Assembly: GCF_030651995.1 (NCBI RefSeq)
Contig: NZ_JAUSBN010000072.1
Coordinates: 1 to 60,841 of the forward strand
Direction of reading: 5' to 3'
Source: Reyranella sp.
GTDB lineage: Bacteria; Pseudomonadota; Alphaproteobacteria; Reyranellales; Reyranellaceae
DNA length: 60,841 nt
The translations under genes were made by a program, and so were the position numbers. Numbering within the stretch: the stretch's first letter is position 1; each line of letters opens with the position of its first letter. Below, one piece after another: positions 9,654 through 18,433 of the stretch. The notes below the pieces were generated by a model. The model saw nothing but the letters and a program-made list of their open reading frames with translations. It was not told where the DNA came from and made no database searches.

Positions 9654-11734
9654 ACATGACATCGGCCGTCTCGGTCGCCTTCGATCCGCTGCTGCCCTGG
9701 ACGGTGCTGGCCGTGCTGGGCGCCGTCGGCCTGGTGCTGGTGCTGCTCGGCCTGCGCGCCGGCGCCCGCGGCACGATCTGGCGGCTCGGTTCGCTCGTCG
9801 TCGTGCTGGCGGCGCTGGCCAATCCTTCCCTGATCGAGGAGCAGCGCAAGCCCATCGCCGACGTGGCGCTCGTCGTCGTCGACGACAGCGATTCCATGGC
9901 GATCGGCGAGCGGCGCCAGCAGGTCCAGGCCGCGCGCGAGAGCCTGAAGCGCAAGCTCGGCCAGCAGGACGGGCTCGAAGTGCGCGAGGTCGTGCTGCCG
10001 CCGTCGCAGATCCAGCTCGGCAGCGAACGGCCGGGCGGCACGCGCCTGATCGACACGATGCGCTCGGCGCTGATCGAAATCCCGCAGGAACGCCTGGCGG
10101 GCGTGGTGCTGCTGAGCGACGGTCAGGTGCATGACGTGCCGGCCGGCGTGCCGCCGGAACTGGGCGGCGCGCCGGTGCACGCGCTGATCGCCGGCCGCAA
10201 GAACGAGCGCGACCGGCTGATCGTGCTCGAGCAGTCGCCGCGCTACGGCGTGGTCGGCCGCGAGGTAACGACCAAGTTCCGGATCGATGATCCCGCGGGC
10301 GGGACTGCGCCGGTGACGCTGTCCGTAGGCGGCGAGGTCGTGAAGCGCATCGACGTGCCGGTCGGCCGCTCGGTCGAGCTGCCGATCACCGTCGGCAATC
10401 CCGGCGCCAACGTCGTCGAGCTGGAAGTCGGCCCCGGCCCGAGCGAACTCACCCTCGACAACAATCGCGCCCTCTTCACCATCAACGGCGTGCGCGACCG
10501 CTTGCGCGTCCTGCTGGTGTCCGGCGAGCCCTACCAGGGCGAGCGGGCGTGGCGGAACCTTCTGAAGAGCGACCCTGCGGTCGATCTCGTGCACTTCACC
10601 ATCCTGCGCACGCCGCAGAAGGACGACTTCACGCCGGTGCGCGAACTGTCCCTGATCGTCTTCCCGATGCGCGAGCTGTTCGAGCAGAAGCTGAAGGAAT
10701 TCGACCTGATCATCTTCGACCGCTACGAGTCGGGGAACCTGATCACGCGCGATTACTTCCGCAACATCACCGAATACGTAAGGGGCGGCGGTGCGCTGCT
10801 CGTCTCGGTCGGCCCCGTGTTCGCGACCCAACGCTCGCTATACCGCACGCCGCTGGGCGCCATCCTGCCCGCCGCGCCGACCGGCGACGTGGTGGAGACC
10901 GGCTTCAAGCCCAAGGTCACCGAGATCGGCCAGCGCCATCCGGTGACGGCGAACCTGCCGCAGGCCGGCGACCCCAACAAGGAGCCCGAGTGGGGCCGCT
11001 GGTTCCGCCTCATCACCTCGCGCACCGAGCGTGGCAATGCCGTGCTGGCCGGCGCGGACGAGAAGCCGCTGGTGGTTCTCGACCGGGTCGGCGAAGGCCG
11101 CGTGGCGCAGCTTCTGTCCGATCACCTGTGGCTGTGGAATCGCGGCATCGACGGCGGCGGCCCGCAGCCCGAGCTGGTGCGCCGTGTCGCGCATTGGTTG
11201 ATGAAGGAGCCGGATCTCGAGGAAGAGGCGCTGCGCGCCACCGCCGTCGGCGGCCGCATCGAGATCACGCGCCGCACGCTGGCCACCACCTTCCCGCAGG
11301 TCACCATGACCTCGCCGGGCGGCGCCACCCGCACGCTCGACCTGCGCCAGACCGCGCCGGGCCTCGGCCTCGCCGTTGTCGATGTCGACAAGCCCGGCCT
11401 CTACCGCTTCGACGACGGCACCATGCGCGCCGTCGCCGCCGTCGGCAGCCCCGATCCGCTGGAATTCTCCGACGTGCGCGCGACCGACGCGAAGCTGAAG
11501 CCGCTGGTCGAGGGTACCGGCGGCGGCCTTATGTGGATTTCCGACCAGTCCGAGCCCGACATCCGCACCGTCCGCCCCGGCCGCGCCGCCGGCGGCTCCG
11601 ACTGGATCGGGCTGCGCCGCAACGAGGGCTACACGGTCGCCGGCATCAACCAGCTGCCGCTGCTGCCCGGCATCCTGGTGGCTCTCGCCTTCCTGATGGC
11701 CATCGCCAGCGCCTGGTGGCGCGAGGGTAGGTAG
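9650..11734 (+). CDS. Membrane protein with VWA-like and glutamine-amidotransferase-like domains
   Basis: 694 residues. Two N-terminal helices (about 14-33 and 40-58), a VWA-like segment with VALVVVDDSDSMAIGE (DxDSM in place of DxSxS), then a domain with the class I glutamine amidotransferase-like fold (DRLRVLLVSGEPYQGERAW, EFDLIIFDRYE, YVRGGGALLVSVGP), and a C-terminal helix (LPLLPGILVALAFLMAIAS) anchoring the tail. No catalytic Cys is seen in the nucleophile-elbow region, so enzyme activity is doubtful. ATGA overlap with the preceding gene makes it the last member of the MoxR operon. Similar MoxR/DUF58/DUF4159/amidotransferase-like sets are widespread in Alphaproteobacteria but uncharacterised. 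Confidence 0.85.
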   Translation: MNMTSAVSVAFDPLLPWTVLAVLGAVGLVLVLLGLRAGARGTIWRLGSLVVVLAALANPSLIEEQRKPIADVALVVVDDSDSMAIGERRQQVQAARESLKRKLGQQDGLEVREVVLPPSQIQLGSERPGGTRLIDTMRSALIEIPQERLAGVVLLSDGQVHDVPAGVPPELGGAPVHALIAGRKNERDRLIVLEQSPRYGVVGREVTTKFRIDDPAGGTAPVTLSVGGEVVKRIDVPVGRSVELPITVGNPGANVVELEVGPGPSELTLDNNRALFTINGVRDRLRVLLVSGEPYQGERAWRNLLKSDPAVDLVHFTILRTPQKDDFTPVRELSLIVFPMRELFEQKLKEFDLIIFDRYESGNLITRDYFRNITEYVRGGGALLVSVGPVFATQRSLYRTPLGAILPAAPTGDVVETGFKPKVTEIGQRHPVTANLPQAGDPNKEPEWGRWFRLITSRTERGNAVLAGADEKPLVVLDRVGEGRVAQLLSDHLWLWNRGIDGGGPQPELVRRVAHWLMKEPDLEEEALRATAVGGRIEITRRTLATTFPQVTMTSPGGATRTLDLRQTAPGLGLAVVDVDKPGLYRFDDGTMRAVAAVGSPDPLEFSDVRATDAKLKPLVEGTGGGLMWISDQSEPDIRTVRPGRAAGGSDWIGLRRNEGYTVAGINQLPLLPGILVALAFLMAIASAWWREGR

Positions 11735-11787
11735 GCTGAGCGAAGCTCAGCCCGCGTAGCGGCAGGACATTGCCTTTGGCAATGTCC
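11735..11787. terminator. Two tandem hairpins after the MoxR operon
   Basis: Starting at the first base after the stop codon, GCTGAGC-GAA-GCTCAGC (11735-11751), then GGACATTGCC-TTT-GGCAATGTCC (11765-11787), each with perfectly paired arms. No strong U-tract follows, so they may act as bidirectional or Rho-assisted terminators between convergent genes, or be REP-like. Confidence 0.5.
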
Positions 11788-11817
11788 GGGAGCGCCGAAG
11801 GAAGAGCGACCAAACCT

Positions 11818-12555
11818 TCAATAAGTCGCCCTGCCACCCGAAATGTCGAAGACCGCGCCGGTCGAGAAGGAGCAGGCCGGCGAGGCCAGCCAGAAGGCCA
11901 GATCCGCGACCTCTTCGGGCCGAACCATCCGAGCCATCGGCACGTTGGCGAGCAGCTTGGCGCGCCGCTCGTCGGTGAGTTCGCCGAAGATCGCCGTCTC
12001 GGAGGCCGAGGGCGTGATCGCGTTGACCAGCACGCCCGAGGTCGCGAGTTCCTTGCCCATCGACTTGGTGAGCGCGATGACGGCGGCCTTTGATGCGACA
12101 TAGGCCGCGACGTTGGGGTTGCCGTCTTTCCCTGCGATCGAGGCGATGTTGACGATGCGACCGTAGCCGCCCGCGACCATATCGGGCACCGCGGCCTGGC
12201 AGCAGCGGAACGTACCGTTCAGGTTGATGTCGATCACCCGGTGCCACTGATCCTCGGGATACGAAGCGATACCGGCCGAGGGACCGAGGATGCCGGCGCT
12301 GTTCACCAGGATCGACGGCCCACCGAGCGCGGACTTTGTGGCTGACCATGCCGTCCTCACCGCCGCCGTGTCGGTGATGTCGACGGCGAAGGGCGTGGCG
12401 AACGCACCGATCTCCGCGGCGGCGCGCTGCGCGCCGGCAAGATCGACGTCCCACAGCGCGACCCGGATGCCCTCTCGCGCGAGGCGATGCGCGATGGCGC
12501 GACCGAGGCCGCTGGCTGCGCCGGTGACGACGGCGACCTGCGTGACGGGGCTCAT
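11818..12555 (-). CDS. Short-chain dehydrogenase/reductase
   Basis: 245-residue classical SDR. Cofactor motif TGAASGLG near the N-terminus, DVD in the second-strand position (acidic residue, favouring NAD), NSAG(I), catalytic Ser in NIASIAG and the YVASK catalytic Tyr/Lys. Substrate unknown. The ATG at 12555 overlaps the TGA of the Bug receptor gene, so it belongs to the LacI-receptor-SDR transcript. This suggests an oxidoreduction step on whatever compound the divergent monooxygenase locus handles. Confidence 0.88.
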   Translation of the reverse strand: MSPVTQVAVVTGAASGLGRAIAHRLAREGIRVALWDVDLAGAQRAAAEIGAFATPFAVDITDTAAVRTAWSATKSALGGPSILVNSAGILGPSAGIASYPEDQWHRVIDINLNGTFRCCQAAVPDMVAGGYGRIVNIASIAGKDGNPNVAAYVASKAAVIALTKSMGKELATSGVLVNAITPSASETAIFGELTDERRAKLLANVPMARMVRPEEVADLAFWLASPACSFSTGAVFDISGGRATY

Positions 12556-13523
12556 GGCTTGACGTTGGCCTGCTGCGCGATCTTGCGCAGGGTCGCGATA
12601 TCCTTGGCCGTCTGCGCCTTGAGATCCTCGGGGCTGATGGTCGAGGCGGTCATGCCGAACTCGGCCCAGCGCGCCTTGACGTCCGGCATCGCTAAAATCT
12701 TCATCAACTCGGCATGCAGGCGATCGACAATCGGCTTGGGCGTGTTGATCGGCGCCATCAGATCGTAGCGCCAGACGAAGTCGAAATCGACACCCTGCTC
12801 GACGAAGCCCGGCACGTCGGGGAAGTTGATCGAGCGGCGCGTGCACGAGACCACGACCTTGACCTTGCCCGACTTGACCATCGGCACCGCCGACTGAACG
12901 TCGGAGAAGCCGAGCTTGATGTGGCCCGCCGCCACGTCGTTCAGCACCGGCGCCGCGCCCTTGTAGGGCACGTGGGTCATGTTGATGCCCGTGCCCGCAC
13001 GGATGATCTCGGCGCAGAGATGGCCGGTGGAGCCGTTGCCCCAGGTCCCGTAGTTCACTTCGCCGGGCTTGGCCTTGGCGAGAGCGATCACGTCGCGCAG
13101 GTCCTTCACCGGATAGTCGGGGCTGGCCACCATCACGACGGTGGCCGAACCGATGTCGGCCAGATGCTCGAAATCCTTGACCGGATCGTAGGGCAGGTCG
13201 GGCATCACCGCCGGATTGACGACGACGGTGCTGGCCGATCCCAGGACCAGCGTATAGCCGTCCGCCGGCGCCTTCTGGGCCGCTTCCATGGCGATGACGC
13301 CCGAGGCGCCCGGCTTGTTGTCGACGATCACGGTCTGCCCGAGCGCGGTGCCGAGCTTCTCCGCCAGCGCGCGCGCCACCAGATCGGTGCCGCCGCCCGC
13401 CGCGAACGGCACGATCAGGCGGATCGGCTTGCTCGGCCATTTGGCGTCGGTCGTCTGCGCGACTGCGGGCGCCGTCACGCCCAGGGCCAGAGCCAGGGCG
13501 AACGCCCTTCGGAACATTCTCAT
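12552..13523 (-). CDS. Bug/TctC-family tripartite tricarboxylate transporter receptor protein
   Basis: 323 residues with a clear signal peptide (MRMFRRAFALALALGVTAPA, cleavage near AVAQ). Family blocks: KPIRLIVPFAAGGGTD, GASG(V), PADGYTLVLGS and MTHVPYKGAAP. Periplasmic solute-binding protein of the Bug family, whose members bind small carboxylates or related ligands; most are orphans with no TctAB membrane genes nearby, as here. Encoded 23 bp after the LacI regulator gene and overlapping the SDR, hence likely co-regulated. Ligand cannot be read from the sequence. Confidence 0.9.
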   Translation of the reverse strand: MRMFRRAFALALALGVTAPAVAQTTDAKWPSKPIRLIVPFAAGGGTDLVARALAEKLGTALGQTVIVDNKPGASGVIAMEAAQKAPADGYTLVLGSASTVVVNPAVMPDLPYDPVKDFEHLADIGSATVVMVASPDYPVKDLRDVIALAKAKPGEVNYGTWGNGSTGHLCAEIIRAGTGINMTHVPYKGAAPVLNDVAAGHIKLGFSDVQSAVPMVKSGKVKVVVSCTRRSINFPDVPGFVEQGVDFDFVWRYDLMAPINTPKPIVDRLHAELMKILAMPDVKARWAEFGMTASTISPEDLKAQTAKDIATLRKIAQQANVKP

Positions 13524-13546
13524 TCTTTACTCCACGTGGTTCTTGA

Positions 13547-14563
13547 TTACTTCGCCGTCGGCGGCGCACACGATTCGCGCAGCACGAGATCGACCGGCAG
13601 CAGCGCCCGCGACGGGCCCTCCCCCGTGCCCCGCAGCCGTTGCAGCAGCAGCTCCGCCGCCGCCCGGCCGACATCCTCCAGGCTCCAGCGCAGCGCCGTG
13701 ATCGCCGGCGAATGCACGGCGGCGAGATCAGTGTCGCCGACGGCAATCACCGACAAGTCTGCAGGGATGGAAAGCCCGAGGTCGCGCGCGGCACGCAAGG
13801 CGCCGGCCAGGATGCGGGTGCCGAGCGCGATGATCGCCGTCGGGCGCTGGTCGCGGCGCAACAGCTCGAGTGCGTCGCCCTGCGCGAAATCCATCGACGA
13901 TTCCTGGAGGCAGACGAGAGCGCCCGCAGGGTCGACATCGGCTTCGGCGAAGGCCGCCTTGAACCCGGCGATGCGCTCACGGCCCGGGCGCATGCGCGCG
14001 CCCGGCGTCAGCAATGCGATGCGGCGGTGCCCCAGTCCGATCAGATAGCGCGTCGCAGTCCGTGCGCCTTCGCGATGGTCGACCAGTACCGCCGGCCACG
14101 GCGTATCCTCTTCGTGCGGAACGTCGCGATCGAGGATCACGACCGGCGCGCCGCCGGCGGCGAGTTCGCGCCAGGCGCGGTCGTTCTCGTCGCTGCCGGG
14201 CGCGACCAGCATGCCGTCGAGCCGCCGGCTGCGGAACGCTGCCACCACCGCCCGCTCGCGCGCGGGATCGTTCGCTGTGTTGGCCACGACCATCAGAAGG
14301 CCGGCATCGCGCAGACGCGCCTCCGCCGCCTGAACGATGCTGGCATAGAGCGGATTGGCGACGTCGGAGACCAGGCAACCGACCATCCCGGTCGTGCGCG
14401 TCCGCAGGCTGCGTGCCTGGAGATCCGGCTGGTAGCCGAGCTTCTCCGCCGCGGCGGCGACGTCGCGCGCCACCCTCGCGCTGACGTTCTTGCCGCCGTT
14501 CAGCGCCCGCGACACCGACCCGACCGACACGCCGGCCTCCCGGGCCACGTCTCGAATGGTCAT
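13547..14563 (-). CDS. LacI-family transcriptional regulator
   Basis: 338 residues. HTH plus hinge MTIRDVAREAGVSVGSVSRAL at the very N-terminus, then a periplasmic-binding-protein-like sensor domain (GMVGCLVSDVANPLYASIVQ, LDGMLVAPG, VVILDRDVP, LGHRRIALLTPG, LSVIAVGDTDL). The ATG at 14563 gives the normal family length; upstream in-frame ATGs (14596, 14605) would add a non-conserved tail and place the operator-like site at 14566 inside the gene. The spacing of a GGAAACGATTTC site just 5' of the start suggests autorepression. Probably controls the divergent monooxygenase/VOC genes and its own receptor-SDR transcript. Confidence 0.9.
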   Translation of the reverse strand: MTIRDVAREAGVSVGSVSRALNGGKNVSARVARDVAAAAEKLGYQPDLQARSLRTRTTGMVGCLVSDVANPLYASIVQAAEARLRDAGLLMVVANTANDPARERAVVAAFRSRRLDGMLVAPGSDENDRAWRELAAGGAPVVILDRDVPHEEDTPWPAVLVDHREGARTATRYLIGLGHRRIALLTPGARMRPGRERIAGFKAAFAEADVDPAGALVCLQESSMDFAQGDALELLRRDQRPTAIIALGTRILAGALRAARDLGLSIPADLSVIAVGDTDLAAVHSPAITALRWSLEDVGRAAAELLLQRLRGTGEGPSRALLPVDLVLRESCAPPTAK

Positions 14564-14565
14564 CC

Positions 14566-14579
14566 TGGAAACGATTTCT
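14566..14579. promoter_or_regulatory. Probable LacI-family operator at the regulator start
   Basis: TGGAAACGATTTCT, a one-arm-degenerate version of the perfect site at 14632-14645, lies 3 bp upstream of the chosen start of the LacI gene. Binding there would block the regulator's own transcript. Confidence 0.55.
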
Positions 14580-14598
14580 GCCACACGAGTCAGCATAT

Positions 14599-14631
14599 TT
14601 GACATCTGTACCGCTACTTGCAAGGTTAAAT
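14599..14631 (+). promoter_or_regulatory. Possible promoter of the monooxygenase-VOC genes
   Basis: A perfect TTGACA (14599-14604) is followed by an AT-rich GGTTAAAT region (14624-14631). The spacing is longer than ideal (about 19-21 bp), so the -10 is uncertain. The palindromic operator follows directly and would overlap the transcription start. Confidence 0.35.
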
Positions 14632-14645
14632 TGGAAACGTTTCCA
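14632..14645. promoter_or_regulatory. LacI-family operator, perfect palindrome
   Basis: TGGAAACGTTTCCA is a 14-bp perfect palindrome with the central CG typical of LacI/GalR operators. It lies 20 bp upstream of the monooxygenase ATG, next to a LacI gene. Confidence 0.75.
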
Positions 14646-14665
14646 CTTTTGCGGAGTTGGCGACC

Positions 14666-16324
14666 ATGGGTGCTTCCGTTCCGGGGCGCGCGAGTACGAA
14701 CGAGGCCGGCATCGAGTGCGATGTCGTCGTGGTGGGCGCCGGCTTCGGTGGCCTCTATGCGCTGCACAGGATGCGCGAGATCGGATTGGCGGTGCGTGGG
14801 ATCGAGGCGGCTCCGGACGTCGGCGGCACCTGGTACTGGAACCGCTATCCCGGCGCGCGCTGTGACGTGCCGAGCCTGTTCTACTCCTACAGCTGGTCAC
14901 CGGAACTGCGCCGCGAATGGCGCTGGACCAACCGGTACGCCGGCCAGGAGGAGATTCTCAACTACGCCCGGTTCGCGGCCGACCGGCTCGACCTGCGCAG
15001 GCTGATCCAGTTCGACACCAGGGTCGCCGGCGCGACCTTCGACGAACCGACCGCGCGCTGGGTCGTCGAGACCGATCGCGGCGACCGGCTGCGCGCCCGC
15101 TTCGTCATCATGGCGACCGGCGGCCTGTCGGTGCCCAACACGCCCGACATTCCCGGCGTCGCCGACTTCGCGGGTGAGATCTATCACACTGCGCGGTGGC
15201 CGCAGGAGCCGGTCGACTTCGAAGGCAAGAGGGTCGGAATCATCGGCACCGGATCCTCCGGCGTGCAGGCGATCCCGATGATCGCCAAGGCGGCCCGGCA
15301 GCTCGTGGTGTTCCAGCGCACGCCCAACTTCTCGGTGCCGGCGCACAACCGGCCGCTGACCGACGAGGACCACCGGGGCTTCGACGACGGACTCGATTCC
15401 TATCTCTCCAGCCTCGAGCAATCCGACTTCGGCCGCGTGCCGCCGACCGCCTTCACCGCCGAGGTGCCGCCGCGCGACGTCCAGTGGGCGCGCTACGAAC
15501 AGCTTTGGCGAGAGGGCGGCAGCGGCGGCTTCCTGAAGGCCTTCCCCAACATCCTGGTCCATCCCGACGTCAACGAGGTCTGCGCCGACTTCGTACGCCA
15601 GAAGATTCGGGAGACAGTGAAGGATCCGAAGACGGCAGAGACTCTGTCGCCCTCGGGCTATCCGTTCGGCGTGAAGCGCCTGTGCGTCGATACCGACTAT
15701 TTCGACACCTACAACCGGCCGAACGTCGAGCTCGTGAACCTGCGCGAGGAACCGATCGAGAAGATCACCGCGAACGCCGTCGACACGGCGGCGCGGCACT
15801 TCGATCTCGACGCGCTGGTCTTCGCGACGGGCTTCGATGCCGTGACCGGCGCATTGCTCGCGGTCGACATTCGCGGTCGCGAGGGCGCCACCCTCAAGGA
15901 CGCCTGGTCGGAAGGACCCCGGACATATCTCGGCCTGACCGTGGCGGGCTTCCCGAACCTCTTCACGATCACCGGCCCGGGCAGCCCCTCGGTGATCGGC
16001 AACGTGATCACCAATTGCGAGTATCACGTCGACTGGATCGCCGAGTGCCTCACCCACATGCGGCGGCACGATCTCGCGACGATCGAACCCGACGGCGAGG
16101 CCCAGATCGCCTGGGGCCGGCATGTCGCCGAAGTCGCCGACCGCACGCTCTTCCCCAAGGCCAACTCCTGGTACCTGGGCGTCAACATTCCCGGCAAGCC
16201 GCGCGTCTTCATGCCGTATATCGGCGAAGGCTACCGCACGACCTGCAAGGAGATCGTGGCCGACGGCTACCGGGGCTTCCGCTTCGGCGGCTCGACGCGC
16301 GCGCTGGGGGAAGCCGGCAAATGA
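14666..16324 (+). CDS. Flavin-dependent Baeyer-Villiger-type monooxygenase
   Basis: 552 residues. FAD-binding Rossmann motif VVVGAGFGGLYALHRM near residue 22, GGTWYWNRYPGARCD, the Baeyer-Villiger fingerprint F-x-G-x3-H-T-x2-W-P (FAGEIYHTARWP, about 168-180) and a second NADPH-binding motif GIIGTGSSGVQAIP (about 193). Closest in type to cyclohexanone/phenylacetone monooxygenases, which insert oxygen next to a ketone. The ATG at 14666 has GGAG 9 nt upstream; an in-frame TTG at 14657 is less likely. The stop overlaps the VOC gene. Predicted to be repressed by the divergent LacI protein; the substrate is unknown. Confidence 0.9.
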   Translation: MGASVPGRASTNEAGIECDVVVVGAGFGGLYALHRMREIGLAVRGIEAAPDVGGTWYWNRYPGARCDVPSLFYSYSWSPELRREWRWTNRYAGQEEILNYARFAADRLDLRRLIQFDTRVAGATFDEPTARWVVETDRGDRLRARFVIMATGGLSVPNTPDIPGVADFAGEIYHTARWPQEPVDFEGKRVGIIGTGSSGVQAIPMIAKAARQLVVFQRTPNFSVPAHNRPLTDEDHRGFDDGLDSYLSSLEQSDFGRVPPTAFTAEVPPRDVQWARYEQLWREGGSGGFLKAFPNILVHPDVNEVCADFVRQKIRETVKDPKTAETLSPSGYPFGVKRLCVDTDYFDTYNRPNVELVNLREEPIEKITANAVDTAARHFDLDALVFATGFDAVTGALLAVDIRGREGATLKDAWSEGPRTYLGLTVAGFPNLFTITGPGSPSVIGNVITNCEYHVDWIAECLTHMRRHDLATIEPDGEAQIAWGRHVAEVADRTLFPKANSWYLGVNIPGKPRVFMPYIGEGYRTTCKEIVADGYRGFRFGGSTRALGEAGK

Positions 16325-16869
16325 GCCGCCTGTTCGGACCGATCCGCCAGAACGGCTATGTCGTGCGCGACATCGAAGCGGCGATGAAGCACTGGATCGA
16401 GGTGCTGCAGGTCGGGCCGTGGTTCTACATCGAGCGCGTGCAGACCGACTGGTTCCGCCATCGCGGCAAGGACTCCACCGCCGAACTGAGCATCGCGCTG
16501 GCCAATTCCGGCGACCTGCAGATCGAGCTGATCCAGCAACGCAACGACGCGCCGTCGATGTACAAGGAGTTCCTCGACTCGGGCCGCGAGGGCCTGCAGC
16601 ACGTGGCCTTCTGGTCGACCGACTACCAGGCGCTCTACGACCGTGCGCTGGGGTTGGGTTACAGGCTCGGCCACGAAGGCCAGATCGGCGGCGAGAGCGG
16701 GCGCTTCGCCTACTTCGACACCGGCGCGCCCGCCGATCCCCATGCCGGCACCGTCGTCGAGATCTCCGACATCAGCGGCAACAAGGGCCGCTTCTTCGAG
16801 TACGTCCGCAAGCGCGCCCAGGACTGGGACGGTGCCGATCCGATTCGTCCTGTGCAGGGCCGAGCGTAG
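16321..16869 (+). CDS. VOC (glyoxalase-fold) family protein
   Basis: 182 residues with glyoxalase-like halves: the first begins IRQNGYVVRDIEAAMKHW and the second EGLQHVAFWSTDYQALYDRA, ending VVEISD. The QNGYVV, QIELIQQ and QHVAFW segments and the final VEIS are of the methylmalonyl-CoA epimerase-like VOC_Glyoxalase_4 group, with likely metal ligands H and E in the second half. Overlaps the monooxygenase gene (ATGA) and is surely co-expressed with it, so it may process the monooxygenase product. Substrate not readable. Confidence 0.85.
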   Translation: MSRLFGPIRQNGYVVRDIEAAMKHWIEVLQVGPWFYIERVQTDWFRHRGKDSTAELSIALANSGDLQIELIQQRNDAPSMYKEFLDSGREGLQHVAFWSTDYQALYDRALGLGYRLGHEGQIGGESGRFAYFDTGAPADPHAGTVVEISDISGNKGRFFEYVRKRAQDWDGADPIRPVQGRA

Positions 16870-16944
16870 CTCCGCCCCGTTACCAAGCAGAAACTTGATC
16901 CTCCTCGCTGTTACGCCATTTTTGGGGCCAGCAAGGAGAACATC

Positions 16945-17661
16945 ATGATCGAGCTCAGACCCTTTGATAAATTGGGCAAGTCGGACCACGGCTGGCTCAA
17001 GGCCAACTTCCATTTCAGCTTCGCCGACTACCGCAACCAGGACCGCGTCCACTGGGGTTCGCTGCGCGTGTGGAACAACGACCGGATCGCACCGCAGTCG
17101 GGCTTCCCGCCGCATCCCCACCGCGACATGGAAATCGTGACCTACGTCATCAAGGGCGCGATCACGCACAAGGATCATCTTGGTAACGAGGGGCGGACCG
17201 AGGCGGGTCAGATCCAGGTGATGAGCGCGGGCAACGGCATCCAGCACGCCGAGTACAACATGGAGCAGGCCGAAACCGAGCTGTTCCAGATCTGGATCAT
17301 TCCCAACAAGCAGGGCGTGCCGGCACGCTGGGAGACCGTGCAGTTCCCCGCCGACGCGCGTGACGGCAAGCTGGTGCCGCTGGCCTCCGGGCGCGGCGAT
17401 GACGGGGCGATCCCGCTCTATGCCGACGGTTCGCTGATGGCCGGCACGCTGAAGGCGGGCCAGTCGACCCGCCAGACGCTGAACGGCAAGCCGACGTATC
17501 TCGTGCCGGCCAAGGGGAGGATCGAGGTGCGCGGCAGCGACGGCAAGGTCGTTACGGCAAATGCCCGCGACGGCGTGGCCGTGGTCGACCAGGATGAGAT
17601 CGAGATCGTCGCGCTGGCGGATGCCGAGATTGTACTCGTCGAAAGCGACCGCTTGAACTGA
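16945..17661 (+). CDS. Pirin family protein
   Basis: 238 residues of the bicupin pirin/YhhW family. The first cupin shows the metal-site cluster PPHPHRDMEIVTYVIKG and the GNGIQHAEYN motif with a further His; the C-terminal half is the second, degenerate cupin. Some members oxidise quercetin; in vivo roles are usually unknown. A good RBS (AAGGAG) precedes the ATG. It stands alone after a 75-bp gap from the VOC gene, so it may have its own promoter. Confidence 0.9.
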   Translation: MIELRPFDKLGKSDHGWLKANFHFSFADYRNQDRVHWGSLRVWNNDRIAPQSGFPPHPHRDMEIVTYVIKGAITHKDHLGNEGRTEAGQIQVMSAGNGIQHAEYNMEQAETELFQIWIIPNKQGVPARWETVQFPADARDGKLVPLASGRGDDGAIPLYADGSLMAGTLKAGQSTRQTLNGKPTYLVPAKGRIEVRGSDGKVVTANARDGVAVVDQDEIEIVALADAEIVLVESDRLN

Positions 17662-17720
17662 GCCCTTCGTTCCGTGCGCTCTCTCCCGCTAGGATGCCCC
17701 GGCAGCCATGGGGAGAGAGC

Positions 17721-18362
17721 GTGAAGGAAGTCGAGTATTTCTATGCGGCACACTCCGCGTTCGCCTATCTCGGTTCGGAGCGCTTCAGGGCGATTGTGAC
17801 GGCGGCCGGCCGGCGGATCGCGCACAGGCCGGTGGACCTGCGTCGCGTCGTGGCTGAAGGGGGTGCCGTACCTTTCGGCCGTCGCACCAGGGCGCACGCT
17901 GCATATTATTTCGGCCGCGAGATCGAGCGCTGGAGCGAGGAGCGCGGTGCGCCGTGGCTCGGCCGGATCCCCACCCATCACGCCAACGACATCACGCTGC
18001 CCAACTGCATGCTGATCGCAGGGCTGGTGCGCGGCATCGAGATCGATGGGCTGGCACATGCGATGCTGGAAGCGCATTGGCGGGACGACGCCGATCTGGC
18101 CGACCGGAACACCCTGGCCGCGATCGGGCGAGGTGCGGGTGTCGATCCAATGCCGCTGCTCGATCTTGCCCTCTCGCCCGAGGTGAAGACGATCTACCAG
18201 GCCAATACGGACGAGGCGATCCGCCGCTCGGTCTTCGGATCCCCGACCTATTTCGTCGATGGCGACATGTTCTACGGCCAGGATCGCCTCGACATGGTCG
18301 AACGGGCGCTGCGCAAGCCCTATGCGGGCGCCTGGCCGCCGCCGGAGTCGACCCCGCGCTGA
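17721..18362 (+). CDS. 2-hydroxychromene-2-carboxylate isomerase-like (DsbA/GST-kappa fold) protein
   Basis: 213 residues. N-terminal YFYAAHSAFAYLGS corresponds to the thioredoxin-fold active-site loop with a conserved Ser, and C-terminal VFGSPTYFVDGDMFYGQDRL is diagnostic for the HCCA isomerase/GST-kappa family. Such enzymes use glutathione in aromatic catabolism or unknown isomerisations. I chose the GTG at 17721 because GGGGAGAGAG lies directly upstream; an in-frame ATG at 17694 would add nine unconserved residues. A second, only distantly similar family member is at 20771-21367. Confidence 0.85.
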   Translation: MKEVEYFYAAHSAFAYLGSERFRAIVTAAGRRIAHRPVDLRRVVAEGGAVPFGRRTRAHAAYYFGREIERWSEERGAPWLGRIPTHHANDITLPNCMLIAGLVRGIEIDGLAHAMLEAHWRDDADLADRNTLAAIGRGAGVDPMPLLDLALSPEVKTIYQANTDEAIRRSVFGSPTYFVDGDMFYGQDRLDMVERALRKPYAGAWPPPESTPR

Positions 18363-18387
18363 GATCCAAGATCAATTGACGATAGAG

Positions 18388-18417
18388 ACCGGGCGGGCTT
18401 TGATCCCGCCCGGTTTT
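18388..18417 (+). terminator. Rho-independent terminator-like hairpin
   Basis: ACCGGGCGGG / CCCGCCCGGT arms around a 7-nt loop, followed by TTTTGGTTT. It follows the isomerase gene but ends only 16 bp before the ATG of the next gene, so that gene's transcript must either start just here or read through. Confidence 0.75.
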
Positions 18418-18433
18418 GGTTTGGGAGAAACGC

